Part shown: in pieces, positions 20,541 through 29,815 of the stretch
Position numbering within the stretch: the stretch's first letter is position 1
How the letters are laid out: each line of letters starts with the position of its first letter
Source: Lentisphaerota bacterium
Lineage (GTDB): Bacteria; Verrucomicrobiota; Kiritimatiellia; UBA8416; VGWJ01
Reading direction: 5' to 3'
Assembly: GCA_016873635.1 (NCBI GenBank)
Contig: VGWJ01000013.1
Span: 1-64,000 of the forward strand
DNA: 64,000 nucleotides
The notes under the pieces: model-generated
The model's database searches: none
Told to the model about the DNA's origin: nothing
Seen by the model: the letters and a program-made list of their open reading frames with translations, nothing else
Translations under genes and position numbers: made by a program

Positions 20541-20552
20541 GCGGCAGGACGC

Positions 20553-21215
20553 TCACAGCCCCGCCACATCCTCCCGCGACAGCCTGCGCGGCCCGCCCGA
20601 ATGGGTTTTCGACCAGTCCCGCGGCGCGGCGATTTCGCTCAGCGCATCCAGTTTCCCCAGGGCCTTCAGCCGGTCATGAATGAGCTGCCACCCGCATTCG
20701 ATGTTCTGGGGATCCACCTCGCACCTGCCGTCGGCGGACCCGCCGCAGGGCCCGTTGGCCAGCGACTTCGAGCACCTTGTCACCGGGCATATGCCGCCGA
20801 AGACGCCCAGCTTGCAGTCGCCGCACGCCAGGCAGTTCTCCGACCATTCGCCGGCGCCGTCATTGGTTCCCATGAACTTCGTGTTCAGCGCAGGGTAGAC
20901 CGGCTTCTCCGGGAAGACGCGCGCGACCATCTGCGCGCCCGCGCCGCAGGCCAGCGACAGGATGGCGTCACAGCCCGCGGCCTGGTCCGCGACGGCGTCG
21001 AAGAACTCCGCGTCGCACTGCCGCTCGATGGTGTTCTCCAGGATCTCGCGGCCGTTTCCGGACAGCCGCAGCACGGAGGCGATCTGCGCGGTCTCGCGTT
21101 CGCCGCCGGCCAGACAGACGGTCACGCACGTGCCGCAACCCAGCACGAGGACCCGCTTATGCCCGTCCAGGTAGCCGGCAATCTCTGCAATGGGCTTCTG
21201 TTCGGCAACGATCAT
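20553..21215 (-). CDS. metV: MetV-like methylenetetrahydrofolate reductase C-terminal (zinc/Fe-S) protein
   Basis: RVLVLGCGTCVTVCLAGGERE, ENCLACGDCKLGVFGGICPVTRCSKSLANGPCGGSADGRCEVDP. Confidence 0.85.
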   Translation of the reverse strand: MIVAEQKPIAEIAGYLDGHKRVLVLGCGTCVTVCLAGGERETAQIASVLRLSGNGREILENTIERQCDAEFFDAVADQAAGCDAILSLACGAGAQMVARVFPEKPVYPALNTKFMGTNDGAGEWSENCLACGDCKLGVFGGICPVTRCSKSLANGPCGGSADGRCEVDPQNIECGWQLIHDRLKALGKLDALSEIAAPRDWSKTHSGGPRRLSREDVAGL

Positions 21216-23962
21216 GTCGACACGAGCTCTTTCATGCGCTGCGGTTCGACCGCGGCAATTCCCGCGAATTCGACGCGCGACCCGTCCACTCCCGCCTTGG
21301 CGAGCATTGCGCCGAGGCGCGCGGCCCTGCGGCAGGCGCGACCGGCCCCCTGCAGGTAGCGGCAACTGCCGGGATGGCACCCCACGATCAGCACCTTGCG
21401 CGCGCCGCTTTCCAGCGCCTGCAGCACGGTGCGCGGATCCACCTTGCCCGCGCAAGGCACGCGGATCAGATCCGCCTTCGCCCCCAGTCCGGCCGCTTCG
21501 GCGGCCGGCAGGGCCGAGTTCTCGCACGCGAAAACGGTCAGCCTGCGTCTGCCGGACGCCCTGGCGGCCATCTGCGCGTCCGTGAATCCCGGCAGGGCAA
21601 TCGCCCCGGCCGGGCATTCCGCCGCGCAAAGGCCGCAGCGCTGGCAGGCAACCGCCGATACGGACGCCGCCCTGGCCTCCCGGTCTATGCCGATCGCGCC
21701 GTGGGGGCAGATTCGCACGCACGTCAGGCAAAGCACGCACTTGTCCGCGTCCACGCCGGCCGCGTCATCGCGCGCTTCGATCCGTTTCGCGCCCAGGAGC
21801 CGGTGAATGCGCTGGGCCACGGCCAGCCCGTCGGTCAGCGCGTCGCGGTATTCGCTGTTGCCGCGCGCGGCGCCGGCCGCGAAGACGCCCGGCCGGCTGG
21901 TCAGCGCGGGAAGCATCCACACGTCATCGTACTGCAGCGCGCCTTCCGGGCCGGCTTTCAGGCCCCGCGCGAGACCGCCGGCCGTGCCGGCGGCGGGCGG
22001 CGCCAGGTCGGCCGCAACGACGAGATCGAACTCCTCCGTCACGGCCGCGCCGGTCACCGCATCCTCCGCCGTGATCGCCACCGCGCCGTCCCGCCGGCCG
22101 ATCTTCGGCCTGGCGTCGGTCTTCGTGATCACCGCGCCGGCGTCGCGGGCCCGGCGGTAAAGGGATTCCAGCCCGGACGCCGCCACGCGCACGCTGCTGC
22201 AGTACACCCTGACTTCCGCCTTGAACTGTTCCCGCAGCGCCTCGGCGGCGGAGAGAACCTGCGCCGTTACGGCCCGGCCCTGCTCGCAGGCGAGATCGGT
22301 CGCCAGCGCCACGCGCTCGGGTATGTCTCCCGCCGCCATGCGGGCGCTCAGGCCCGTCATGTCCACAATGTTCCGCGCCCCCGCGCCGAGCCGCGCGGCC
22401 GTTGGCTCGAGCCCCGCGCCCGTGGCCAGCACGACCGCGCCGGCGCGCAGGTTCGCGGACCTGCCGTTCGCGGAGACCGTGACCGTGAAATCGCCCAACT
22501 CGCCTTCCACGGCGGTCACGCGCGTGCGGCGGCGTATCCTGACCCTGCGGTCGCCCTTCAGCTCGTCGCACAGGCCGGCCAGCACGCGGCGCACGTCGTC
22601 CGCCGCCGCCTTCCGATCGCCGCCCAGGTAGGCCAGCATCCCGGGCGCCGCCGCGGCCGCGCCCCCCAGGTCCCCGCCGGCGTGCACAAGCGTCACCGGA
22701 TGGCCCAGACGCGCGACGCCCAGGGCGGCCTGCATGCCGGCCACCCCGCCGCCGGCCACGACCACATCGCCTCGCACGGCCCTGCGCATGAATCCGGCCT
22801 TGCCGGGGCGCCGGCGGTCGAGCGGCCTGTTCATCAGGATATCGCCCGGGGCCCGCCCGCCGCCGTCCAGACTGCCCAGGATCACGGCGCTCACCGCCTC
22901 GGCCTGCGCGATCGAGCCGGCGATGTCCTTGGGCCCTTCGCATGCGCCGGCCACGTAGATCCCTTCGCCGTGCAGCGCGGGGAAAGCGTCCGCGCCCTGA
23001 CGGCCGACAAAGCCGTGTTCGTCCAGGGGTACGTCCAGCATTGCGGAGAGGGCGGCGGCATCGGCCGGCGGGCGCATGCCCACGGCGAGGATGACGAGGT
23101 CGAATTCCTCCTCGCGCACGCTGCGGCCTTCGTCGCCTTCGCCGGCGCCCGGCGCGTACTTGACCCGCACGGCGCCGTCCCTGCCCGCGCGCAGTTCGCA
23201 GGGCCGGGAACGGACGAAGCGCATCGTGTCCTTGCACCGCGCGTAGAACGCGTTGAAGCCTTTCCCGAAATTCTGGATGTCCATGTAGAAGAAGGTGATC
23301 TTCGATTCGGCGGCCTGCTGCACGATGCGTCGCCCGATGCGCAAGGCATACGAACAGCATACGGCGGAGCAGTAGTCGGTATCCTCCGCCCGCCGGTAGC
23401 GCTCCTCGGTGCGGGAGCCCACGCACTGTATGAAGGCCACGCGTTCCGGCACGCGGCCGTCGGAAGGGCGGGTGATGCGGTTCTGCTCGGCGAGGCGGCG
23501 TTCCGCCTCGACGCCCGTGACCACGTTGGCGATGCTTCCGTATCCGAACGCGCTGTTCTCGACCGGATTGTAGGGCGCGTAGCCCGCGGCAAGCACCACG
23601 GCGTCGGCCCGGATCGTGAACGGCTTGCGTCGCGGCCGGCCGCCGGGAGTCAGGGTGGCCTTGAACCGGGCGGGACCGCCGTTGCGCTGCAGCGCCGTCA
23701 GGCGCGTCGAGGTGTGCAGCCTGACGTTGGGTGTCCCGCGGACGCCGCGAAATGTCTCGCCGGCCACGCACACGTTGCAGCGCAGGCAGGTGTCCGCGGC
23801 CTTGCAGCCCATCGCGGCGGCATGGCCGCCAATGTCCTCTTCCTTCTCGACGAGATGGACCTCGATGCCGGCGCGGCCGAGACATCCGGCGGCGGTTGCC
23901 CCGGCAATGCCGCCGCCGACAACCAGAACCGTTCCGCGGCGGGTTGAGCGTTTCCCGGCCAT
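21212..23962 (-). CDS. HdrA-MvhD fusion: two FAD modules, 2x[4Fe-4S], C-terminal MvhD domain
   Basis: VLVVGGGIAGATAAGCLGRAGIEVHLVEKEEDIGGHAAAMGCKAADTCLRCNVC; second VVVAGGGVAGMQAALGVARLG; CVLCLTCVRICPHGAIGI, CQRCGLCAAECPAGAI; VFACENSALPAAEAA...RVPCAGKVDPRTVLQALESGARKVLIVGCHPGSCRYLQGAGRACRR. Confidence 0.85.
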   Translation of the reverse strand: MAGKRSTRRGTVLVVGGGIAGATAAGCLGRAGIEVHLVEKEEDIGGHAAAMGCKAADTCLRCNVCVAGETFRGVRGTPNVRLHTSTRLTALQRNGGPARFKATLTPGGRPRRKPFTIRADAVVLAAGYAPYNPVENSAFGYGSIANVVTGVEAERRLAEQNRITRPSDGRVPERVAFIQCVGSRTEERYRRAEDTDYCSAVCCSYALRIGRRIVQQAAESKITFFYMDIQNFGKGFNAFYARCKDTMRFVRSRPCELRAGRDGAVRVKYAPGAGEGDEGRSVREEEFDLVILAVGMRPPADAAALSAMLDVPLDEHGFVGRQGADAFPALHGEGIYVAGACEGPKDIAGSIAQAEAVSAVILGSLDGGGRAPGDILMNRPLDRRRPGKAGFMRRAVRGDVVVAGGGVAGMQAALGVARLGHPVTLVHAGGDLGGAAAAAPGMLAYLGGDRKAAADDVRRVLAGLCDELKGDRRVRIRRRTRVTAVEGELGDFTVTVSANGRSANLRAGAVVLATGAGLEPTAARLGAGARNIVDMTGLSARMAAGDIPERVALATDLACEQGRAVTAQVLSAAEALREQFKAEVRVYCSSVRVAASGLESLYRRARDAGAVITKTDARPKIGRRDGAVAITAEDAVTGAAVTEEFDLVVAADLAPPAAGTAGGLARGLKAGPEGALQYDDVWMLPALTSRPGVFAAGAARGNSEYRDALTDGLAVAQRIHRLLGAKRIEARDDAAGVDADKCVLCLTCVRICPHGAIGIDREARAASVSAVACQRCGLCAAECPAGAIALPGFTDAQMAARASGRRRLTVFACENSALPAAEAAGLGAKADLIRVPCAGKVDPRTVLQALESGARKVLIVGCHPGSCRYLQGAGRACRRAARLGAMLAKAGVDGSRVEFAGIAAVEPQRMKELVST

Positions 23963-24103
23963 TCCACAGCGTCCCGTTCGGTCCGGCCCGCGCCGGCTGT
24001 TGCAGACTTCAGCCCGCCTGCCGCATGCATGCGGAGCAACGCCACGCAAAGCCGGGGAATGTTACCGGAACGCTGCGCCGAGGGTCAACGCTCGATTTCA
24101 GGT

Positions 24104-25387
24104 TCAGGCGCTCTTCTCGACGTGATGGGGCGGGCGGACGACGAACGTCAGAACGGCCGCCAGCACCAGCAGGGCCGCCGAGCAGTAGAAGGCGAAATCG
24201 AAGCTGCCTTTCCAGGCGGCCACGATTCTGCCGTCGTAGACCCGCGCGGCGAATTCCGACAACAGGTATCCGCCCATCCCCCAGGCCGTGAAAACCAGAC
24301 CGTAATTCGTGCCGAAATTCTTCAGCCCGTAGTAGTCCTTGGTTGCGGAAGGGAAGAGCGCCAGGTTGGCCCCGTAGTTGGCGCCGACCATCGCGGCGAT
24401 GATTGCCAGCGCGCCGGCGCTGGTCAGCGCGCCGCCGCGCGCCGCCATCGAAAGCAGAACCACCATCACGGCCTGCAACACGAAGTAGATGAACATGGTG
24501 GCGCGGCGCCCGAGCTTGTCGGACAGCGCCCCGGCGATGATCCGTCCCGCGCCGTTGCCGACGGCCAGCGTGGTCACGGCGATCACGCCGGCCCGCCCGG
24601 TGGGATCGGCCGCCTTGCCGAGCTTCTTGGCCACCGAGATGACCATCAGGCCGGCCCCGGCGCCGCAGGCGTACATGAACCACAGCACGTAGAACTGCCA
24701 CGTCTTCAGCACTTCGAGGGGCGAGAAGTCTTCCTTTCGGACTGCGGCGCCCGGCGCGGCCGGCTTCCGGCCGGCCGGGACGTAGCCTTCGGGCGGCGAC
24801 CGCAGAAGCTGGGCCAGGCCCGCCACCACCACCAGGAAGCCGATGCCGAACGCCATGGCGGTGGCTTGCAGCCCGAACCGCGCGATCAGCCAGTTGCCCA
24901 GGGGCGCAATGTAGACGCTGGCCAGCCCGAAGCCGCAGACCACGATGCCCGCGATCTGCCCGGTCTTCGAGGCGGGAAACCACTTCACCGCGGGCGGCGT
25001 TGCCGAGGCATAACCGAAACCGATGCCCGCCCCCGCCAGGATTCCGAAGCCCACGACCCATCCCGCCGGGGAGTTGCCCATGAGACTGGCCATGATCATG
25101 CCCAGACCCACCAGCACGCCGCCGAGCGAAGCGACCAGCCGCGGGCTCAGCCTGTCCTGCATTCTCCCGGCCGGAACCATCACCAGGCAGAACACCAGGC
25201 AGGCCCAGGCATAGGGACGGCTCATCTGGGACTGCGACCAACCCCACCCCGCCTTCTCCATGCCGCCGCTGATGATGCTCCAGCTGTACAGCACGCCGAG
25301 GGCCAGGTTGATGCCCAGCCCCGCAATGGCCACCCGCCAGCCGTGATTCTCGACCGCCGTTCCCTCCGCTGCCGTGGGATCCGTCAT
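24104..25387 (-). CDS. OFA-family MFS (oxalate/formate antiporter-like) transporter
   Basis: NLALGVLYSWSIISGGMEKAGWGWSQSQMSRPYAWACLVFCLVMVPAGRMQDRLSPRLVASLGGVLVGLGMI; multi-TM. Confidence 0.85.
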   Translation of the reverse strand: MTDPTAAEGTAVENHGWRVAIAGLGINLALGVLYSWSIISGGMEKAGWGWSQSQMSRPYAWACLVFCLVMVPAGRMQDRLSPRLVASLGGVLVGLGMIMASLMGNSPAGWVVGFGILAGAGIGFGYASATPPAVKWFPASKTGQIAGIVVCGFGLASVYIAPLGNWLIARFGLQATAMAFGIGFLVVVAGLAQLLRSPPEGYVPAGRKPAAPGAAVRKEDFSPLEVLKTWQFYVLWFMYACGAGAGLMVISVAKKLGKAADPTGRAGVIAVTTLAVGNGAGRIIAGALSDKLGRRATMFIYFVLQAVMVVLLSMAARGGALTSAGALAIIAAMVGANYGANLALFPSATKDYYGLKNFGTNYGLVFTAWGMGGYLLSEFAARVYDGRIVAAWKGSFDFAFYCSAALLVLAAVLTFVVRPPHHVEKSA

Positions 25388-25599
25388 GTTATGCCTTTCT
25401 TCCTGCCGCGCAGGTTGCCGGGAGCCGTCCCCCGTAAGACACAAAAAGCGCGTACCGTATCCGCCATCTGCCGCATCCGCAAGGGAAAAGCACGGCCCCG
25501 ACAGGGAAAAGCACGGCCATCTCCCTGGGCTGGCCGGCCGGGAAGCAGGCGGCGCGCACGCGCTACGACGAAGCCAAGGTCCGCCGCGAGAAATGGTAG

Positions 25600-25623
25600 G
25601 CAGTCCGGCCGCGGCCGGACTGC
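25600..25623. repeat. 24-nt perfect palindrome in divergent intergenic region
   Basis: GCAGTCCGGCCGCGGCCGGACTGC equals its own reverse complement. Confidence 0.6.
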
Positions 25624-25742
25624 CGCGCTCCGCGGGCCGAACGCCGCGACGCGCATCGCCGGTCCGCGAACTTGCGCGCTGGACCTCCCGATCCGCCGGC
25701 ATGTATGCTTAAGGCCGGCTCAAGATACTGACGGGAGGCGCC

Positions 25743-27535
25743 ATGAACGGCAAACGCGGTGGAATTGCATGCGCCGCGGCGACAATCCTCGCCGTTTGCG
25801 CGGCCGGTTGCGCGCGCGCCGAAGAACACGAAGTCGATCCGGCTGACTCGCGCGCCGGAATCGCCGCGGCCCGGCCGTCCGGCCCGTTCACGGTCACGGG
25901 CGGGCTTCTGCCGTCGTCGAACGGCGTCCGGCGCCTGGAGATTTCCATCATCGTGCCGGAAAAGCACTACCTGTACGCGGACGCCGTTCGCGTCGACGCG
26001 GAAGCCGCAACGCTCCGCCCGCTGAATGCCCCGGAGCCGAAGCCCAAGGACGACCCGTTCTCGGGCCGGACCGTCCCGGTCTACGAGCACGACGTTACGC
26101 TGACCTACGCCCTGGACGGCCCGGCCGCGGATCCGCTCAAGGTCCGCGTCGCCTACCAGGGCTGCAACGAAACTTTCTGCTTCCTGCCCGCCACGGCGGT
26201 ACTGGCGCTGGGCGCGGCGCCGGCGGCCGGCCCCGCGCCGCCGGTCCCGGCCGCGCGCGCCGAAAGCGGGGATGGCGAAGACTGGGAGGCGCTGCTGGGC
26301 CGTTTCAGGGTGGGCGGCCGCGCCGCGGGCTACCTGGATGCGGAGGCCTTCCTCGAATTCCTGGCTTCGGCGCGCGAAGGAGGCCGGGGCGGCGCGGAGA
26401 GCCTGCAGAGCGCCGTCGAACGCAGCGGCTGGATCATCGCCTTCTTGCTCGTCGTCGCGGGCGGGCTGGCGCTTAATCTGACGCCCTGCGTGCTGCCCAT
26501 GATCCCGATCAACCTGGCCATCATCGGCGCGGGCGCGCAGGCCGGTTCGCGTCGCCGCGGCTTCCTGCTCGGCGGCGCCTACGGCGCCGGCATGGCCGCG
26601 GTCTACGGCGCGCTGGGCCTGGTGGTGATACTCACCGGGGCGCGGTTCGGCGTGCTCAACGCCTCGCCGGCGTTCAACGCGACGATCGCGGCCCTGTTCC
26701 TGGCGATGGCCGCGGCCATGTTCGATGTCATTCATCTCGACCTCTCGCGTTTCCAGTCCGGGGGCGGCGGCGGCGCGAAGAAGGGCAGCCCGGCCGCCGC
26801 CTTCGTGATGGGCGGCGTGGTCGCCCTGCTGGCCGGCGCCTGCGTCGCGCCGGTGGTCGTCTCGGTGCTGCTGTTCGCGGCGCGTCTCTACGCGGCCGGA
26901 CGTCCGGCGGCGCTGCTGCTGCCGTTCCTGCTGGGCATCGGCATGGCCCTGCCCTGGCCGGCGGCCGGCGCCGGCCTCTCGTTCCTGCCCAAGCCCGGAA
27001 AGTGGATGAAATACGTCAAGCAGGGGTTCGGCGTCATCATCCTCGGTTTCGCGGTCTACTACGGACACCTGGCGGCAACGCTCTTCATGAGCCGCGGCGC
27101 GGCGGCGAGGGAACGCGTGGCGGAGTCGCGCGCGGAGGAAATGAAAGAGGGATGGCTGAACTCCCTGCCCGACGCGCTCAGGCTGGGCGCGCGCCGGAAA
27201 CAGGCCGTGCTGATCGATTTCTGGGCGAGCTGGTGCAAGAGCTGTCTGGTCATGGACAAAACCACGTTCAGGGAACCCGCCGTCCGCAACGCCATGCAGC
27301 CTTTCATTAAAGTGAAATACCGCGCCGAGGACGCGCGCGATCCCGAGGTGGACCGCGTCCTGAGCTATTTCGAAGTGATCGGCCTGCCGACGTACGTGGT
27401 TCTGATACCGGTTTCAGGGCCCTGAAGCGGATCCGCGGGGCGACGGAAGCGCGCGACATCGCCGCGGCCGCCATGCGCTTCAGCCCGGTCTCCGTGGTGC
27501 CCAACGCTTTGCGTCTGAGGAGGATGCGGCTGTGA
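25743..27535 (+). CDS. DsbD-like thiol:disulfide interchange protein, probable 3' frameshift
   Basis: NLTPCVLPMIPINLAIIGAGAQAGSRRRGFLLGGAYGAGMA, GACVAPVVVSVLL, FWASWCKSCLVMDKTTFREPAV; ORF stops at 27425 but RALKRIRGATEARDIAAAAMRFSPVSVVPNALRLRRMRL* continues in another frame to 27535. Confidence 0.82.
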
Positions 27536-29694
27536 CCGAGAACACTTACGGCATCCGCGGGCTGGACTGCGCGGAGGAGGTCAACGCCCTGCGCAAGACC
27601 GTCGGCCGCCTTGAGGGCGTCCGGGACCTGCGCTTCGACCTTCTGAACGGGCGCATGACCGTGCGGTTTGACGAAGGGCGCGTGAGCGACGCGGCCATCC
27701 GCAGGGCCGTCGCGCGCGCCGGGCTCCGGACGGCCTCGGCGCGGGAGCCGTCCGCCGCGGAAAGCCGCCGCCGGACCGCGCACCTGTTGGCCTGCGGCGC
27801 CGGCGGCGCACTGGCCGCGGCCGGCCTCGCGTGGCACGCCTTGCTGCACCGCGGCCTGCTCCACGCCCTGGCCGGCAGCTGCGGCGCCGGCGCGCAAGCC
27901 TTCCCGCGTCCTTCCATTGCGCTGTACGTCGCCTCCGTCATTGCCGGCGGCTGGTTCATCGCGCCCAAGGCCTGGGCCGCGCTGCGCAGCCGGCGCGCCG
28001 ACATGAACCTGCTGATGACCGTGGCCGTGGCCGGCGCCATGGCCATCGGCGAATGGTTCGAAGCGGCGGCGGTTACCTTCCTCTTCGCCCTGTCCCTGGT
28101 TCTGGAAAGCTGGAGCGCGGAGCGCGCGCGCCATGCCGTGCGCGCCCTGATGGACCTCTCGCCGGCCACGGCCCGCTACATCTGCCCCAAGTGCGGCGAC
28201 CTGATGGAGAAGCCGGTCGCCGACGTGCCCCCGGGCGCGACGGTGCTGGTGCGGCCGGGCGAGCGCGTGCCGCTGGACGGGGTCGTGACCGCGGGCCGCA
28301 CGACGATCAACGAGGCGCCCATCACCGGGGAGTCGGTGCCCGTGGCAAAGCGCGAGGGCGACCGGGTTTTCGCCGGGACCATCAACGATCACGCCGCCTT
28401 CGAGTTCGCGGCCACCAGGTCGGCGCACGATACCACGCTGGCGCGCATCATCCGCATGGTGACGGAAGCGCAGGTCCGGCGCGCGCGGACGGAGCAGTGG
28501 GTGGAGACGTTCGCGCGCTACTACACGCCCGCGGTGATGGGCGTGGCGCTGGCCGTGGCCGTGTTGCCGCCCCTCGTGGCCGGCGGCTGGGGCCGCTGGT
28601 TCTACCAGGCGCTGGTGATCCTCGTGATCGCGTGTCCCTGCGCGCTGGTGATCTCCACGCCCGTGACCATCGTGGCCGGCCTGGCCTCCGCGGCGCGCGC
28701 GGGCGTGCTGATCAAGGGCGGCGCCTTCCTCGAGGCGGCGGCGCGCCTGCGCTGCGTGGCGCTGGACAAGACGGGCACCGTAACGCACGGCGCGTTCGAG
28801 GTGCAGAGCGTGCTCCCCTTCAACGGCCATACGCGCGAGGAAGTGCTGGCGCGCGCGGCGGCGCTGGAATCGGAAAGCGGCCACCCCGTCGCGCGCGCCA
28901 TCGTGCGGGCCGCGGACCGCGGCGCCATCGCCTTCAAGGCGGCCGGCGGAGTGCGCGACCTCAAGGGCAAGGGCGCCGAGGCGGCGATCGGCGGCAAGGA
29001 CTACTGGATCGGCAGCCATCGCCTCATGCATGAGAAGGGCGCCGAGACGCCCGAGATCCACGACCGGGCGCTGCGGATCGAGGACGCGGCCCATACGCTC
29101 GTGGCGCTGGGCTCGCTGGAGCACGTTTGCGGGCTCATCGCCGTGGCCGACGGCATCCGGGAGAACGCGGCCGGCGCCGTGCGCGCCCTTCGCAACCTGG
29201 GCATCGAGCACGTGGTCATGCTCACCGGCGACAACCGGGCCACCGCCGAGGCCGTGTCGCGGGCGGCAGGCATCACGGAGTTCAGGGCCGAGCTGCTGCC
29301 CGAGGAAAAAGCGCGCGCCGTGGAGGAACTCACCTCGCGCTACGGCCGGGTGGCCATGATCGGCGACGGCGTCAACGACGCGCCGGCCATGGCGGCCTCG
29401 TCCCTGGCGATCGCCATGGGCGCCGCCGGCAGCGATGCCGCCATCGAAACGGCGGACATCGCGCTGATGACCGACGATCTGGCCCGGATCCCCTGGCTGG
29501 TGCGGCACGCGCGGCGCGCGCTGGCCGTGGTCAGGCAAAACATCGCCGTCGCCCTCGGCTTCAAGGCCCTGTTCATGGCCCTGGCCGCGGCCGGGCTGGC
29601 CACGCTGTGGATGGCCATCGCCGCCGACATGGGCGCGTCGCTGCTGGTGATCGCCAACGGCCTGCGCATGCTGCGCGCTCCCCCGAAGCCGTAG
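27532..29694 (+). CDS. Heavy-metal translocating P1B-type ATPase
   Basis: VIACPCALVISTPVTIVAGL (CPC), LDKTGTVTHG, MLTGDNRATAEAV, MIGDGVNDAPAMAAS; GTGA overlap with dsbD frame. Confidence 0.93.
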   Translation: MTENTYGIRGLDCAEEVNALRKTVGRLEGVRDLRFDLLNGRMTVRFDEGRVSDAAIRRAVARAGLRTASAREPSAAESRRRTAHLLACGAGGALAAAGLAWHALLHRGLLHALAGSCGAGAQAFPRPSIALYVASVIAGGWFIAPKAWAALRSRRADMNLLMTVAVAGAMAIGEWFEAAAVTFLFALSLVLESWSAERARHAVRALMDLSPATARYICPKCGDLMEKPVADVPPGATVLVRPGERVPLDGVVTAGRTTINEAPITGESVPVAKREGDRVFAGTINDHAAFEFAATRSAHDTTLARIIRMVTEAQVRRARTEQWVETFARYYTPAVMGVALAVAVLPPLVAGGWGRWFYQALVILVIACPCALVISTPVTIVAGLASAARAGVLIKGGAFLEAAARLRCVALDKTGTVTHGAFEVQSVLPFNGHTREEVLARAAALESESGHPVARAIVRAADRGAIAFKAAGGVRDLKGKGAEAAIGGKDYWIGSHRLMHEKGAETPEIHDRALRIEDAAHTLVALGSLEHVCGLIAVADGIRENAAGAVRALRNLGIEHVVMLTGDNRATAEAVSRAAGITEFRAELLPEEKARAVEELTSRYGRVAMIGDGVNDAPAMAASSLAIAMGAAGSDAAIETADIALMTDDLARIPWLVRHARRALAVVRQNIAVALGFKALFMALAAAGLATLWMAIAADMGASLLVIANGLRMLRAPPKP

Positions 29695-29760
29695 CCGCAC
29701 GACCGCATCCGCGGCTCGGGCACCCCCCCTTCCCCCCTCCCCTCTCTGGTTCCACATTCC

Positions 29761-29802
29761 CTTCCTGAGTTCCAGATTCCCTTCCCTTCCTGAGTTCCAG
29801 AT
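29761..29802. repeat. Direct 17-bp repeat CTTCCTGAGTTCCAGAT (2 copies)
   Basis: Copies at 29761-29777 and 29786-29802, between two convergent genes. Confidence 0.6.
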
Positions 29803-29815
29803 CATGCTCCTCCAA

